From contig NZ_VKKH01000010.1 of assembly GCF_007197995.1 (NCBI RefSeq), positions 1 to 64,000 of the forward strand: a stretch of DNA of 64,000 nt, given 5' to 3'. This DNA is from Aliiglaciecola sp. M165 (GTDB lineage Bacteria > Pseudomonadota > Gammaproteobacteria > Enterobacterales > Alteromonadaceae). The notes under the pieces were generated by a model. That model was not told where the DNA came from, made no database searches, and was given only the letters and a program-made list of their open reading frames with translations. How positions within the stretch are numbered: the stretch's first letter is position 1; each line of letters starts with the position of its first letter. Of this stretch, positions 7,294 to 16,085 are shown one piece after another. Position numbers and translations under genes: made by a program.

Positions 7294-8703
7294 ATGACTG
7301 AAAATAATCAACATAAAGTTGCCTTGTGGCCACTATTTAAACAAGCCGTATCGGGCAAAGTTCCTCACGATTTTACCAAGGGATCAATCGGTGTCGCAGC
7401 CTTTTTGCTTGCGGTGCCTATGGTGTTGGAAATGTCCATGGAAGCTATTTTTGCCCTTGTAGATATCTTTTACGTTTCCTTCTTAGGGTTTGAAGCCGTT
7501 ACCGTTGTTGGGCTGACTGAGGCAGTGCTGACATTGTTGTATGCGCTTGCTATCGGATTGAGCATGGGGGTAACCGCAATGGTTGCCAGACGGGTCGGCG
7601 AAAAAGATATTCAACAAGCGAACGAAATTGCTGGGCAAGCCCTGTGGTTGGGACTAATAGTTGCTTCCATTGTTGGCATGGTTGGACTTTTGTTCGCTGA
7701 GGACATTTTGTTGTTCATGGGCGCCGACGCTTCGGTGTTAGCTATCGGAACTAGTTACACAACCATCATGTTGTGTGGGTCAATTACCATATTCTACCTA
7801 TTTCTGATCAATGCGATTTTTCGCGGTGCCGGTGATGCCTCGGTTGCGATGCGCTCACTTTGGTTAGCAAATGGCATTAATATCGTACTGGATCCAATTT
7901 TGATATTTGGCTGGGGCCCGTTTCCTGAAATGGGAGTCACTGGCGCTGCGGTGGCAACCACCATTGGTCGTGGCGTCGGCGTTATTTATCAGCTATATCA
8001 CCTCAGAGGACATGTGGGCAGGATAAGTATGTCCTTGCATGCACTGACACCAAAGGTTGCTCAAATGTGGAGCTTAGTGAAAGTGTCAACTGGGGGCATT
8101 TTGCAATTCTTGGTGGCAACGGCTAGTTGGGTTGTATTGGTGAGAATCGTTGCGACATACGGTAGTGCAGCGGTCGCGGGTTATACCATCGCCATTCGAG
8201 TTGTCATGTTCACCCTTTTACCTGCGTGGGGATTGAGCAATGCTGTGGCTACTCTCGTGGGGCAAAACCTGGGAGCAAAACAATCTGAAAGAGCAGAAAA
8301 GTCAGTTTGGAAAGTCGCACGCTACAATGTTGGATTTATGCTGATTGTAGCGGCGATACTTTTTGTGTTTGCGCCGTTGATAGTGTCTGCCTTTAGCTCG
8401 GATCCCATAGTCGCGGAGTATGGAGTAAGGTGCCTTCGCTGCATCAGTGTGGGGTTTGGCTTTTATGGTTTGGGCATGGTGGTTGTGCAAGCATTTAACG
8501 GTGCCGGCGATACGATGACACCAACAAAGATTAATTTGTTGTGCTTCTGGGTCGTTCAAATTCCACTGGCCTATGCGTTAGCTGTCGGAATAAACTGGGG
8601 ACCCTCTGGGGTGTTTTGGGCTATTGTCTTTGCACAATCACTGATGACTGTCGTTGGTGTTGCAGTGTTTAAGCGAGGCTCGTGGAAACATCGCCAAGTT
8701 TAA
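7294..8703 (+). CDS. MATE family multidrug efflux transporter
   Basis: A 469-residue polytopic protein of the MATE family, which exports drugs and cationic compounds in exchange for Na+ or H+. It has about twelve hydrophobic segments arranged as two related halves. The first contains SMEAIFALVDIFYVSFLG, the second VRIVATYGSAAVAGYTIA; both include the typical helix 1/7 patterns, and FRGAGDASVAM / FNGAGDTMTPTK are the paired family motifs. ATG 7294 is used; TTG codons at 7276 and 7282 are alternatives, and GAGG at 7270-7273 would suit the second. Substrate specificity cannot be read from sequence. A terminator hairpin follows 25 bases after the stop. Confidence 0.9.
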   Translation: MTENNQHKVALWPLFKQAVSGKVPHDFTKGSIGVAAFLLAVPMVLEMSMEAIFALVDIFYVSFLGFEAVTVVGLTEAVLTLLYALAIGLSMGVTAMVARRVGEKDIQQANEIAGQALWLGLIVASIVGMVGLLFAEDILLFMGADASVLAIGTSYTTIMLCGSITIFYLFLINAIFRGAGDASVAMRSLWLANGINIVLDPILIFGWGPFPEMGVTGAAVATTIGRGVGVIYQLYHLRGHVGRISMSLHALTPKVAQMWSLVKVSTGGILQFLVATASWVVLVRIVATYGSAAVAGYTIAIRVVMFTLLPAWGLSNAVATLVGQNLGAKQSERAEKSVWKVARYNVGFMLIVAAILFVFAPLIVSAFSSDPIVAEYGVRCLRCISVGFGFYGLGMVVVQAFNGAGDTMTPTKINLLCFWVVQIPLAYALAVGINWGPSGVFWAIVFAQSLMTVVGVAVFKRGSWKHRQV

Positions 8704-8727
8704 ATCTACATACAGTTAATTTGGTTT

Positions 8728-8760
8728 AGCTTGGGCCTGAAGCCCAAGCTATTCTTTCTT
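8728..8760. terminator. Bidirectional terminator after the MATE gene
   Basis: A perfect 9-bp stem, AGCTTGGGC and GCCCAAGCT, encloses a five-base loop, and a T-rich stretch follows on the plus strand. It lies between the MATE gene and the convergent small gene that ends at 8759, so it can serve both. Confidence 0.75.
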
Positions 8761-8959
8761 ATCTTACCGATATTGGGTCAAAATGATCCATAAATCGACG
8801 GCTCGCTAAATACCAGCTTAGCCTCTCTCCACCTTTTGAGTGCTGTCCTGAATCGTAGCCCCCCGACCAATTTGAAGCTTGGATTTCTTCAATGTGAAAT
8901 TGGCTTAAACCTTGTCCGCCGCTAACTTGGCTAACGCCGATTTGTGTCATGTGTTTCAT
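8759..8959 (-). CDS. Small peptide gene of unknown function with strong ribosome binding site
   Basis: The frame encodes 66 residues starting MKHMTQIGVSQVSGGQG. I do not recognise the family. It has AAGGAG five bases upstream of the ATG, and a possible promoter (CTGACA, 17-bp spacer, TATCGT on the minus strand) about 45 bases further up. The peptide is rich in Gly, Ser, Gln and aromatic residues, and has Gly-Gly pairs at residues 14-15 and 33-34. No hydrophobic segment is present. A Gly-Gly leader for export is conceivable, but no modifying enzyme or exporter is adjacent. A terminator-like hairpin sits just past the stop. Coding status is well supported; function is unknown. Confidence 0.6.
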   Translation of the reverse strand: MKHMTQIGVSQVSGGQGLSQFHIEEIQASNWSGGYDSGQHSKGGERLSWYLASRRFMDHFDPISVR

Positions 8960-9140
8960 ATCTTCTCCTTGAATAAATTTACCAACGTCCTGCAGGCTTT
9001 TTAACGATAGCTCAAAGGCATTATTTTGTCAGTCTTCATGAGGTCTAGAATTACTTATGGCTTTTAGCAATATGCAATCATTTGACTTATAAGGCTTTTT
9101 GAACAAAGCTTAAATTAAGTAGCTAAGATGGAACGGCAAC

Positions 9141-9266
9141 ATGGAAAGCAAAGCAATGCACTTTTTCCTAAGAGTATTCCCACATTTTTGTGTCGCGGTA
9201 CTGTTCTGTTGCGCCTCCGTTAGCCAAACAGTAAATACCCGTGAAGCCTTCAAAGACAACCCTTAA
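9141..9266 (+). CDS. Possible 41-residue secreted or lipid-anchored peptide
   Basis: A short frame starts at ATG 9141 and stops at 9264-9266. The peptide has a charged start, a hydrophobic stretch (FCVAVLFCCASVS) that could be a signal peptide with a lipobox-like LFCC, and a short polar tail. Only a weak GGAA precedes the start. It ends 36 bases before the next secreted-protein gene on the same strand and may be cotranscribed. It could also be chance; support is modest. Confidence 0.35.
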   Translation: MESKAMHFFLRVFPHFCVAVLFCCASVSQTVNTREAFKDNP

Positions 9267-9302
9267 TAGCAATTCTTATCTAGACAATAAAGGAAAAGTA
9301 AA

Positions 9303-9953
9303 ATGGAAAAAAATCGTACAAACAATCTCTTCAGTAACATCGTTCGCCTAGGTGCAATAATTGGACTTTCTGTTGTCACGTATTCAGCTTCGGCGATTAA
9401 TACTAGCGAAGCCGATGCTCAGCAAAGCCAGACTGAAAAGGAAATAGAGATTATTACTATTACAGGCTCTCAGCCTTTGCACTTTTTCAGAGAACAGCTG
9501 GAATTTGCCGAAGATAACTTCTACGCTGCCCTAAATGAAATGATGGACGATGAGTCATTTAAAATAGACTGTAAAACGAAAAAGAACTCATTCAGCCATA
9601 TCACGGATAAACGCGTGTGCGAGCCTAAATATGTGAGCGAAATAAAATATTTATTGACGCAAACAGCATTGCGAGGACGAGCGCAACTTGCCAATCGATT
9701 CCAGAATCAATTGTACAAATTGCCAACCCGCGCAGCGTTACAGAACCGCTTTGCTAAGGCTCGTAAACAACATCTGGCGGCCGTTCGCAAGCATGTAGAG
9801 AACAGTCCAGAATTACAACAAATGCTACTTAACGTAAACAAAGCAAAGTACTCTTTCAACAAGAAGCACCTAGAAACATTTGGTGACTTGTCGGGTGATC
9901 AGCACAGCACCGTCGTTGCAGACACTAAAGAGTTTGTTGATACGGTTGAGTAA
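9303..9953 (+). CDS. Secreted protein of unknown function with TonB-box-like motif
   Basis: A 216-residue protein with a clear signal peptide (residues 1-31, ending SASA). Directly after the mature N-terminus is EIEIITITGS, which resembles the ITVTGS box at the N-terminus of TonB-dependent receptors, but there is no receptor barrel. Two Cys residues (IDCKTKK and KRVCEPKY) could form a disulfide. The rest is helical and basic. Such proteins are common in Alteromonadales and their function is not known to me. AAGGA precedes the ATG. A strong terminator follows at 9983, inside the convergent LysR gene. Confidence 0.75.
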   Translation: MEKNRTNNLFSNIVRLGAIIGLSVVTYSASAINTSEADAQQSQTEKEIEIITITGSQPLHFFREQLEFAEDNFYAALNEMMDDESFKIDCKTKKNSFSHITDKRVCEPKYVSEIKYLLTQTALRGRAQLANRFQNQLYKLPTRAALQNRFAKARKQHLAAVRKHVENSPELQQMLLNVNKAKYSFNKKHLETFGDLSGDQHSTVVADTKEFVDTVE

Positions 9954-9966
9954 CGCTTAACGTTAT

Positions 9967-10893
9967 TTATGTAAATAAATTTATATCCGCCACCTTGTGT
10001 GGCGGATATTTTTTTAGCATATCCAACATGAGCTCGACGGCCTTTGCCTGCGTTGCCCCTTGTGGAAAAACAGCAAACAATTCGAGCTTGGGTAACTGAT
10101 AGTCACGCATTATTTCGATGAGCTCTCCGTTCGCGAGCACCTGTTCTGCATCGTAAAAAGGTATAACCGCTAGCCCCTGTCCAGCCAATGCAAATTGCAG
10201 GCGTGCAGCTGCATCGTTAGTGTTTAGGCTTCCTTTTATTTCAAAAGTAAATGACGCATTTCCCTTGTTTAACGAAAGTTTGTTTGACGTTCTGCTATAA
10301 ACAATCCATTGGTGGTGTTGCAACTGCTCAATAGTTTGAGGGATAGATCGGGATGTAAAATATTCAGGAGATGCGCAGATATGCCGCGTTAAATCGGTGA
10401 GTTTTACCGCATGTAGTTCACTGTCTTGAAGCGGTCCAGAACGCACCGCGATATCTGTTCCGCTTTGGATCAAATCCGTAATATTTTCTGAAAAGTTAAT
10501 ATCCAATTCAATATTGGGGTAGCGCCTTCTGAATGCATTGGCTAAAGGTACAATCCAGCGTAAACCCAAATTAACCGGGCATGCTAAAGACACTCTACCA
10601 ACCGCTTCTTCGCGTAAATTTTGAATATCACTATGGGCTCGCTCTGCCTGTTCTAAGATGATCTTACAACGCTCATAGTAAGTTCGACCAGCGGTAGTGG
10701 TGCTTGTTGTTCTCGTGCTTCGATTTAATAAACGAACGCCTAGGCGCTGTTCTAGCTGTTTAATTTGATAACTCACTACAGCACGGCTGATACCAATACG
10801 CTTAGCGGCAGAAGAAAAACTCCCAGCATCAACAACTCTAGCAAACACCAACATTCCACGAATTTCATTTAAAAGTGGGTCATTCATTGTCAA
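9967..10893 (-). CDS. LysR family transcriptional regulator
   Basis: A 308-residue LysR-type regulator. Residues 10-70 form the winged helix-turn-helix (FSSAAKRIGISRAVVSYQIKQLE), and the rest is the two-lobed effector domain. It belongs to the subgroup with RLLNRSTRTTSTTTAGRTYYERC after the HTH, which often controls a divergently transcribed oxidoreductase or stress gene. Here the divergent partner is the DJ-1/PfpI gene at 10992, followed by an aldo/keto reductase. An inverted repeat TAGTCTA-N16-TAGACTA lies between them. The last 15 codons contain the terminator of the convergent gene. Confidence 0.92.
   Translation of the reverse strand: MTMNDPLLNEIRGMLVFARVVDAGSFSSAAKRIGISRAVVSYQIKQLEQRLGVRLLNRSTRTTSTTTAGRTYYERCKIILEQAERAHSDIQNLREEAVGRVSLACPVNLGLRWIVPLANAFRRRYPNIELDINFSENITDLIQSGTDIAVRSGPLQDSELHAVKLTDLTRHICASPEYFTSRSIPQTIEQLQHHQWIVYSRTSNKLSLNKGNASFTFEIKGSLNTNDAAARLQFALAGQGLAVIPFYDAEQVLANGELIEIMRDYQLPKLELFAVFPQGATQAKAVELMLDMLKKYPPHKVADINLFT
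9983..10015 (+). terminator. Terminator of the secreted-protein gene, embedded in the LysR CDS
   Basis: An 11-bp perfect stem ATATCCGCCAC / GTGGCGGATAT with loop CTTGT is followed by seven T on the plus strand. It lies 29 bases past the stop of the 9303-9953 gene and wholly within the 3' end of the convergent LysR gene. Confidence 0.88.
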
Positions 10894-10927
10894 ATATAAG
10901 CTAACAAAGAGAATGGAAATTACCCAC

Positions 10928-10957
10928 TAGTCTATATTGAAAATGACAATTAGACTA
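10928..10957. promoter_or_regulatory. Candidate LysR operator between divergent genes
   Basis: The inverted repeat TAGTCTA (10928-10934) and TAGACTA (10951-10957) is centred in the intergenic region, 35 bp from the LysR start and 35 bp from the start of the DJ-1 gene. Position and symmetry fit a LysR-type binding site. Binding is inferred. Confidence 0.45.
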
Positions 10958-10991
10958 TTAATCAATCATAAAACACAAAAAGGAAATGCAA

Positions 10992-11669
10992 ATGCACGTT
11001 TTAATAGTCCTCACTTCACATGACCAACTAGGCGATACCGGCCTCAAAACAGGGTTTTGGTTGGAAGAATTTGCCAGCCCATATTATGAGCTAATCGATA
11101 ATGGCGCTGAGGTCACCTTAGCCTCGCCAAAAGGCGGCCAACCTCCGATTGATCCCAAAAGTGATGAGACTGATTTTCAAACGGCTGCAACAGATCGCTT
11201 CAAGCAAGATGAAGACGCACAGAAACAACTTGCAAATACGGTCAAATTAGCGGAAATAAATAGCGCTGACTATGATGCTGTCTTTTATCCAGGCGGCCAT
11301 GGACCGCTATGGGATCTAACCAATGATGCAGATTCCATCAGACTGATTTCTGAGTTTTTCGACGCAAGCAAACCTGTTGCAGCAGTGTGCCATGCTCCTG
11401 GCGTTTTTAAGGATGTGAAAAGGCAAGATGGCTTGTCCTTAGTTAATGGTAAAACAGTGACAGGATTTACTAACTCTGAAGAGGATGCTGTGGAATTGAC
11501 TGATGTGGTTCCATATTTGGTTGAAGACATGTTGTGCGACGCTAACGCAGATTTTCAATGCGGAGAAGACTGGACGTCATTTGTAGTGCGTGATGGGAAC
11601 TTAATAACAGGCCAGAATCCCGCATCTTCCGAGGGTGTTGCCTCTGAATTGCTAAGTCTACTTAAATAA
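10992..11669 (+). CDS. DJ-1/PfpI family protein (Hsp31-like type 1 amidotransferase fold)
   Basis: A 225-residue DJ-1/PfpI superfamily protein. The nucleophile elbow VAAVCHAPG holds the reactive Cys (about residue 133) followed by His, and GFWLEEFASPYYEL near the N-terminus supplies the conserved Glu that tunes the Cys. YPGGHGPLWDL is the glycine-rich oxyanion loop. Length and motifs match the Hsp31/glyoxalase-III-like subgroup, which handles methylglyoxal or acts as a holdase; which applies is unknown. ATG 10992 is preferred over ATG 10986 because AGGA sits seven bases before it. It is followed by an aldo/keto reductase 18 bases downstream, suggesting a reactive-carbonyl detoxification operon controlled by the divergent LysR (inference). 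Confidence 0.88.
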   Translation: MHVLIVLTSHDQLGDTGLKTGFWLEEFASPYYELIDNGAEVTLASPKGGQPPIDPKSDETDFQTAATDRFKQDEDAQKQLANTVKLAEINSADYDAVFYPGGHGPLWDLTNDADSIRLISEFFDASKPVAAVCHAPGVFKDVKRQDGLSLVNGKTVTGFTNSEEDAVELTDVVPYLVEDMLCDANADFQCGEDWTSFVVRDGNLITGQNPASSEGVASELLSLLK

Positions 11670-11687
11670 CGACTGCGGAGATTTACC

Positions 11688-12734
11688 GTGCTTAATTACA
11701 AATTGCTAGGGAAGTCTGGTCTGCGGGTGTCCGAGTTGTGTTTGGGGACAATGAGTTTTGGCCAGGATTGGGGGTTTGGTGCAGACGAGAAAACCAGTCA
11801 TAACATATTAAGTGCCTATGCCGAAGCGGGTGGAAACTTTATTGATACAGCTGACAAATATCACAATGGGCAGACCGAGGAATATATCGGTAATTGGTTG
11901 AAGAGAGATCGTGATCGCATGGTCTTAGCCACCAAGTACACGTTGTCGATGGATCATACCGACCCTAACCGTTCTGGTAATCAACGCAAGCACATGATGC
12001 GCGCTGTAGAAGGCAGTTTAAAAAGGCTAAACACCGATTATATCGATATGCTTTGGGTACATGCTTATGATGACGACACGCCTTTTGAAGAAACTATCCG
12101 CGCGTTGGATGATTTGGTTCGCCAAGGCAAGATCAACTATATCGGTATCAGTGATACGCCTGCTTGGGTAGTGAGTGCGTCTAACGTCATGGCAGAGCTT
12201 AGAGGATGGACACAGTTTATTGGCTTGCAAGCAGAGTATAACTTGCTTCAACGAGACGTAGAACGAGATCTCATTCCGATGGCGCAGCATTTTGATTTGG
12301 GTGTGACAGCCTGGGCGCCATTGGCCGGTGGCGTATTAACAGGCAAATATACTCGGGTTGCTGAGTTAGACAGTAAGCGCACAGCTGGCAATGCTGAAAA
12401 GGGCAGATCATCTGAAGCAAATCTGGCGGTTGCCCGCCAAGTAGACGCGATTGCCGATAAGTATCAGGTTACTTCTACTCAGGTTGCCTTGGCTTGGATT
12501 TGGTCGCAGGGCTACCGTTTTATCCCAGTTGTTGGTGCGCGCAAAGTTGAGCAAATTCAAGACAGCATTGCTGCGGCAACCTTGAGGCTTGGCGAAGAGG
12601 ATTTACGTGCCTTAAGCAACGCAACGCAGATTAATTTGGGTTTCCCTCACGATTTCCTCGCCTCTGAGCATATTCAGGAAATGGTTAAAGGCGAGGTCGC
12701 CAGACATTTAATCAAATCTCGACCACGATATTAA
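11688..12734 (+). CDS. Aldo/keto reductase
   Basis: A 348-residue aldo/keto reductase. [20 protein letters not shown] carries the catalytic Asp and Tyr, MVLATKYT the Lys and [12 protein letters not shown] the His. [15 protein letters not shown] near the C-terminus is the NADP-binding segment. The start is GTG, supported by GCGGAG seven bases upstream. It follows the DJ-1 gene by 18 bases and is likely in its operon. The 3' end overlaps the convergent nitrilase gene by four bases. Substrate unknown. Confidence 0.9.
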   Translation: MLNYKLLGKSGLRVSELCLGTMSFGQDWGFGADEKTSHNILSAYAEAGGNFIDTADKYHNGQTEEYIGNWLKRDRDRMVLATKYTLSMDHTDPNRSGNQRKHMMRAVEGSLKRLNTDYIDMLWVHAYDDDTPFEETIRALDDLVRQGKINYIGISDTPAWVVSASNVMAELRGWTQFIGLQAEYNLLQRDVERDLIPMAQHFDLGVTAWAPLAGGVLTGKYTRVAELDSKRTAGNAEKGRSSEANLAVARQVDAIADKYQVTSTQVALAWIWSQGYRFIPVVGARKVEQIQDSIAAATLRLGEEDLRALSNATQINLGFPHDFLASEHIQEMVKGEVARHLIKSRPRY

Positions 12735-13669
12735 TCAACTTTTAGTTTTGTCGAATCAATAAAATTTACGGAGTTCTTTTGAGCTTCATCAACGTTTAGA
12801 CTAAAAACATCCGGCCGCGCATAGTGGCCTACAACATCAAAGTCATAACGGGCTTTGACAATATCTTTGATATTGATTTGAGCAGTGATAAGACCTTCTT
12901 GATTATAAAGAGGCCCGGCAAGTACTTCGCCCATTGGGTCAACAATCACTGAACCACCACGTATCATCGCTCGATCTTCGTCCCAGCCCTCAAGCTGACG
13001 ACCCGAAGCTTTTGGCGAGGGCTGATACTGACAAGCGCTTATGACAAAATTGCGGCCTTCGTGAGCAATATGCCGCATACTTGCCTGCCATATGTCTCGT
13101 TCATCCACTGTGGGAGCGCACCAAATCTCAATGCCCTTTGCATACATGGCAGTTCGTAATAAAGGCATGTGATTTTCCCAGCATATGGCTGCACCTATTT
13201 TTCCCAAAGTAGTATCAAAGACGGGTAGAGTAGAGCCGTCTCCCATTCCCCAAATCAGCCGTTCAGTGCCGGTTGGCATTAGCTTTCGGTGTTTTCCAAC
13301 CAAGCCGTGTTTTGGATCGAAAAATAACGCTGTACAGTATAAGCTGCTGCCACTCTTTTCTATGACGCCAATGACCAAATGAATTTTGCACCTGGCAGAA
13401 AATTCAGCTAGAGCAAGGGTTTCTTCTCCCGGCACTTCGATAGCTTGATCAAAATAGTTTAAAAATGTCTCTCTACCAGTAGGTAGTCTATATCCTAGCT
13501 GGGTTCCAAAGGATTCTCCTTTTGGGTATCCGCCCAAAATTGCTTCAGGGAGTACAACCAAATCACAGCCTAATTGAATAATTTCTTGCTCGTAGCTCAT
13601 TATTTTTTGAACTGTACTTGTTGTATCTGTAGAGCCTAATTGTAGTGCTGCAACTGTTGAGATTGTCAT
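12731..13669 (-). CDS. Nitrilase (carbon-nitrogen hydrolase family)
   Basis: A 312-residue member of the nitrilase superfamily. The catalytic triad is visible: Glu42 ([12 protein letters not shown]), Lys129 ([10 protein letters not shown]) and Cys163 ([14 protein letters not shown]). The CWEN context and the long [16 protein letters not shown] segment fit branch 1, true nitrilases, which hydrolyse organic nitriles to acid and ammonia. The natural substrate is unknown. The gene is convergent with, and overlaps by four bases, the aldo/keto reductase gene. Confidence 0.9.
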   Translation of the reverse strand: MTISTVAALQLGSTDTTSTVQKIMSYEQEIIQLGCDLVVLPEAILGGYPKGESFGTQLGYRLPTGRETFLNYFDQAIEVPGEETLALAEFSARCKIHLVIGVIEKSGSSLYCTALFFDPKHGLVGKHRKLMPTGTERLIWGMGDGSTLPVFDTTLGKIGAAICWENHMPLLRTAMYAKGIEIWCAPTVDERDIWQASMRHIAHEGRNFVISACQYQPSPKASGRQLEGWDEDRAMIRGGSVIVDPMGEVLAGPLYNQEGLITAQINIKDIVKARYDFDVVGHYARPDVFSLNVDEAQKNSVNFIDSTKLKVD

Positions 13670-13736
13670 CTTGGCATTCCACGGTGATAAGCTAAAACGT
13701 TAGTGTTAAACGACCGACGCTACTTTTCAATAGGCA

Positions 13737-13770
13737 ATAAAAAACCCTGACCGAAGCCAGGGTTTTTTTA
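13737..13770 (-). terminator. Terminator downstream of the EF-G2 gene
   Basis: A strong hairpin AAAAAACCCTG / CAGGGTTTTTTT, with T runs on both strands, lies 17 bases past the EF-G2 stop codon. On the minus strand the stem is followed by six T. It may also stop plus-strand read-through. Confidence 0.9.
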
Positions 13771-13786
13771 TAACTCAGTAACAGAT

Positions 13787-15868
13787 TTACTTAGCGTTAC
13801 GCTCTTTAACTTCAGCGATAACTTTTTCTGAAACGCTTGTAGGACAAGGCATATAGTGGCTGAATTCCATAGAGAATTGACCACGGCCTGATGTCATTGT
13901 ACGAAGCGATCCTATGTAACCGAACATTTCTGATAGTGGTACGTCAGCTTTAATGCGTACGCCAGTTACACCAGCTTCCTGATCCTTGATCATTCCGCGA
14001 CGACGGTTCAAGTCACCAATTACGTCACCCACGTGATCTTCTGGCGTGAATACATCAACTTTCATGATTGGCTCAATAAGTTGTGCACCTGCCTTTGGAA
14101 TTGATTGACGGAAAGCGCCTTTTGCAGCGATTTCAAATGCTACAGCAGAAGAATCGACCGCGTGGAATCCACCGTCGTACAATTCAACTTCAACGTCAAG
14201 AACAGGGAAACCAGCAAGAACACCGGTATCCATCATACCTTTGAAGCCTTTTTCGATCGCTGGGAAGAATTCTTTAGGAACGTTTCCGCCAACAACCACA
14301 GACTTAAAGACAAAACCAGAACCTGGCTCACCAGGGCGAATACGGTAGTCAATTTTACCGAACTGACCAGAACCACCAGACTGTTTCTTATGCGTATAAG
14401 AATCTTCAACAGGCTGGGTGATCGTTTCACGATATGCAACCTGTGGCTGACCCACTTCTAGCTCAACGCCGTAAGTACGCTTCAAGATATCAACTTTGAT
14501 ATCTAAGTGAAGTTCACCCATTCCTTTAAGGATGGTTTCACCAGAATCTTCGTCAGTTTCAACTTGGAACGTAGGATCTTCTGCGACCATTTTACCGATA
14601 GCAATACCCATTTTTTCAGTTGAACCTTTGTCTTTAGGTGACACGGCAATAGAGATTACAGGCTCAGGGAAGATCATTGGTTCTAGTGTACAAGGGTGCT
14701 TAGGATCACAAAGTGTATGACCCGTTTTAACTGCCTTCATACCAACGATTGCAATGATATCGCCAGCTTTAGCTGAACTTAGTTCAGTACGGTCATCGGC
14801 GTGCATTTCAACCATACGGCCAACACGCTCAGTTTTACCTGTAAAGCTGTTGAGGATAGTATCGCCTTTGTTTAACTGACCTGAGTAAATACGTACGAAG
14901 GTCAAGGCACCAAAGCGGTCATCCATAATTTTAAATGCCAATGCGCGGAAAGGCTCGTCAACAGAAACCGTTGCCACTTCGCCCGTAGGCTCACCAACTT
15001 CGTCAGTCAATGGTTGAGCTTCAACTTCAGTTGGGCTAGGCAAATAATCAACTACTGCGTTAAGTACGTTTTGCACACCTTTGTTTTTGAACGCTGAGCC
15101 ACAAAGTGTAGGGAAGAAATCAAGTGCGATAGTACCCTTGCGGATGCAGCGCTTTAGATCTTCGATAGAAGGCTCTTCGCCATCCATGTAAGCCATCATT
15201 AGATCGTCGTCTTGTTCAACTGCCGTTTCGACCAACATTTCGCGGTATTCTGCTACTTTATCTACCATATCAGCAGGAACATCTTGCACTTCAAAATTCT
15301 CTGGCAGACCAGAGTCGTCCCATACGTACGCTTTCTGCTCAAGAACGTCAACAACACCCACGAAGTCATCTTCGATACCGATAGGCAATGTCATCACAAG
15401 AGGGTTAGCGCCAAGTACGTCTTTCACTTGCTTAACAACGCGGTAGAAATCAGCACCCATACGGTCAAGTTTGTTAACGAAAATGACACGAGCAACTTCT
15501 GAGTCGTTCGCATAGCGCCAGTTAGTTTCTGACTGCGGTTCAACACCACCAGATCCACAGAATACACCTACACCACCATCAAGTACTTTCAATGAACGAT
15601 ATACTTCAACTGTGAAGTCAACGTGTCCAGGGGTATCAATGATGTTGAAACGGTGATCTTTCCAAAAACAGGTTGTCGCAGCAGACTGAATAGTAATACC
15701 GCGCTCAGCTTCTTGTTCCATGAAATCTGTAGTAGATTCACCATCGTGTACTTCACCGGTTTTATGAATTTTACCAGTAAGCTTCAAAATTCGTTCTGTG
15801 GTGGTCGTTTTACCCGCGTCAACGTGGGCAAAAATACCGATATTTCTGTAATGCGATAAGTCTGACAT
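13787..15868 (-). CDS. fusB: Elongation factor G, second paralogue type (FusB/EF-G2)
   Basis: A 693-residue translational GTPase with all five EF-G domains. G1 is [15 protein letters not shown], switch [14 protein letters not shown] and the base-specificity motif [10 protein letters not shown]. The start [20 protein letters not shown], the [25 protein letters not shown] region and the [17 protein letters not shown] segment match the additional EF-G found beside FusA in Vibrio and Alteromonadales, not the classical str-operon FusA. It is monocistronic here with its own terminator. Whether it works in translocation, ribosome recycling or under stress is not established. The symbol fusB follows common usage; fusA2 is equivalent. 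Confidence 0.92.
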   Translation of the reverse strand: MSDLSHYRNIGIFAHVDAGKTTTTERILKLTGKIHKTGEVHDGESTTDFMEQEAERGITIQSAATTCFWKDHRFNIIDTPGHVDFTVEVYRSLKVLDGGVGVFCGSGGVEPQSETNWRYANDSEVARVIFVNKLDRMGADFYRVVKQVKDVLGANPLVMTLPIGIEDDFVGVVDVLEQKAYVWDDSGLPENFEVQDVPADMVDKVAEYREMLVETAVEQDDDLMMAYMDGEEPSIEDLKRCIRKGTIALDFFPTLCGSAFKNKGVQNVLNAVVDYLPSPTEVEAQPLTDEVGEPTGEVATVSVDEPFRALAFKIMDDRFGALTFVRIYSGQLNKGDTILNSFTGKTERVGRMVEMHADDRTELSSAKAGDIIAIVGMKAVKTGHTLCDPKHPCTLEPMIFPEPVISIAVSPKDKGSTEKMGIAIGKMVAEDPTFQVETDEDSGETILKGMGELHLDIKVDILKRTYGVELEVGQPQVAYRETITQPVEDSYTHKKQSGGSGQFGKIDYRIRPGEPGSGFVFKSVVVGGNVPKEFFPAIEKGFKGMMDTGVLAGFPVLDVEVELYDGGFHAVDSSAVAFEIAAKGAFRQSIPKAGAQLIEPIMKVDVFTPEDHVGDVIGDLNRRRGMIKDQEAGVTGVRIKADVPLSEMFGYIGSLRTMTSGRGQFSMEFSHYMPCPTSVSEKVIAEVKERNAK

Positions 15869-16045
15869 TGGTCCACTCTGTGTCTAATAAAAAATTGCGC
15901 GGCATTATACAAGATATTTCGACAGGTTACATTGTTTCATTTGCTTTAAAATTCAGCAACTTAAGTTTTGGAGGTTAAAGCAGCAAGAAAAAACATTGAA
16001 ATCAAGCTATTAGCTCTGATTTCTTAGGCACATTTCAAGTGATAG

Positions 16046-16066
16046 CCGTCGGCAAGTCACCGACGG
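16046..16066. terminator. Hairpin downstream of the PEP-CTERM gene
   Basis: A perfect 7-bp stem, CCGTCGG and CCGACGG, with a seven-base loop lies 20 bases beyond the stop of the minus-strand gene. It is followed by T4 on the plus strand, but not by a T run on the minus strand, so terminator function for that gene is only probable. Confidence 0.45.
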
Positions 16067-16085
16067 TTTTAGGGAATAAAGAATT

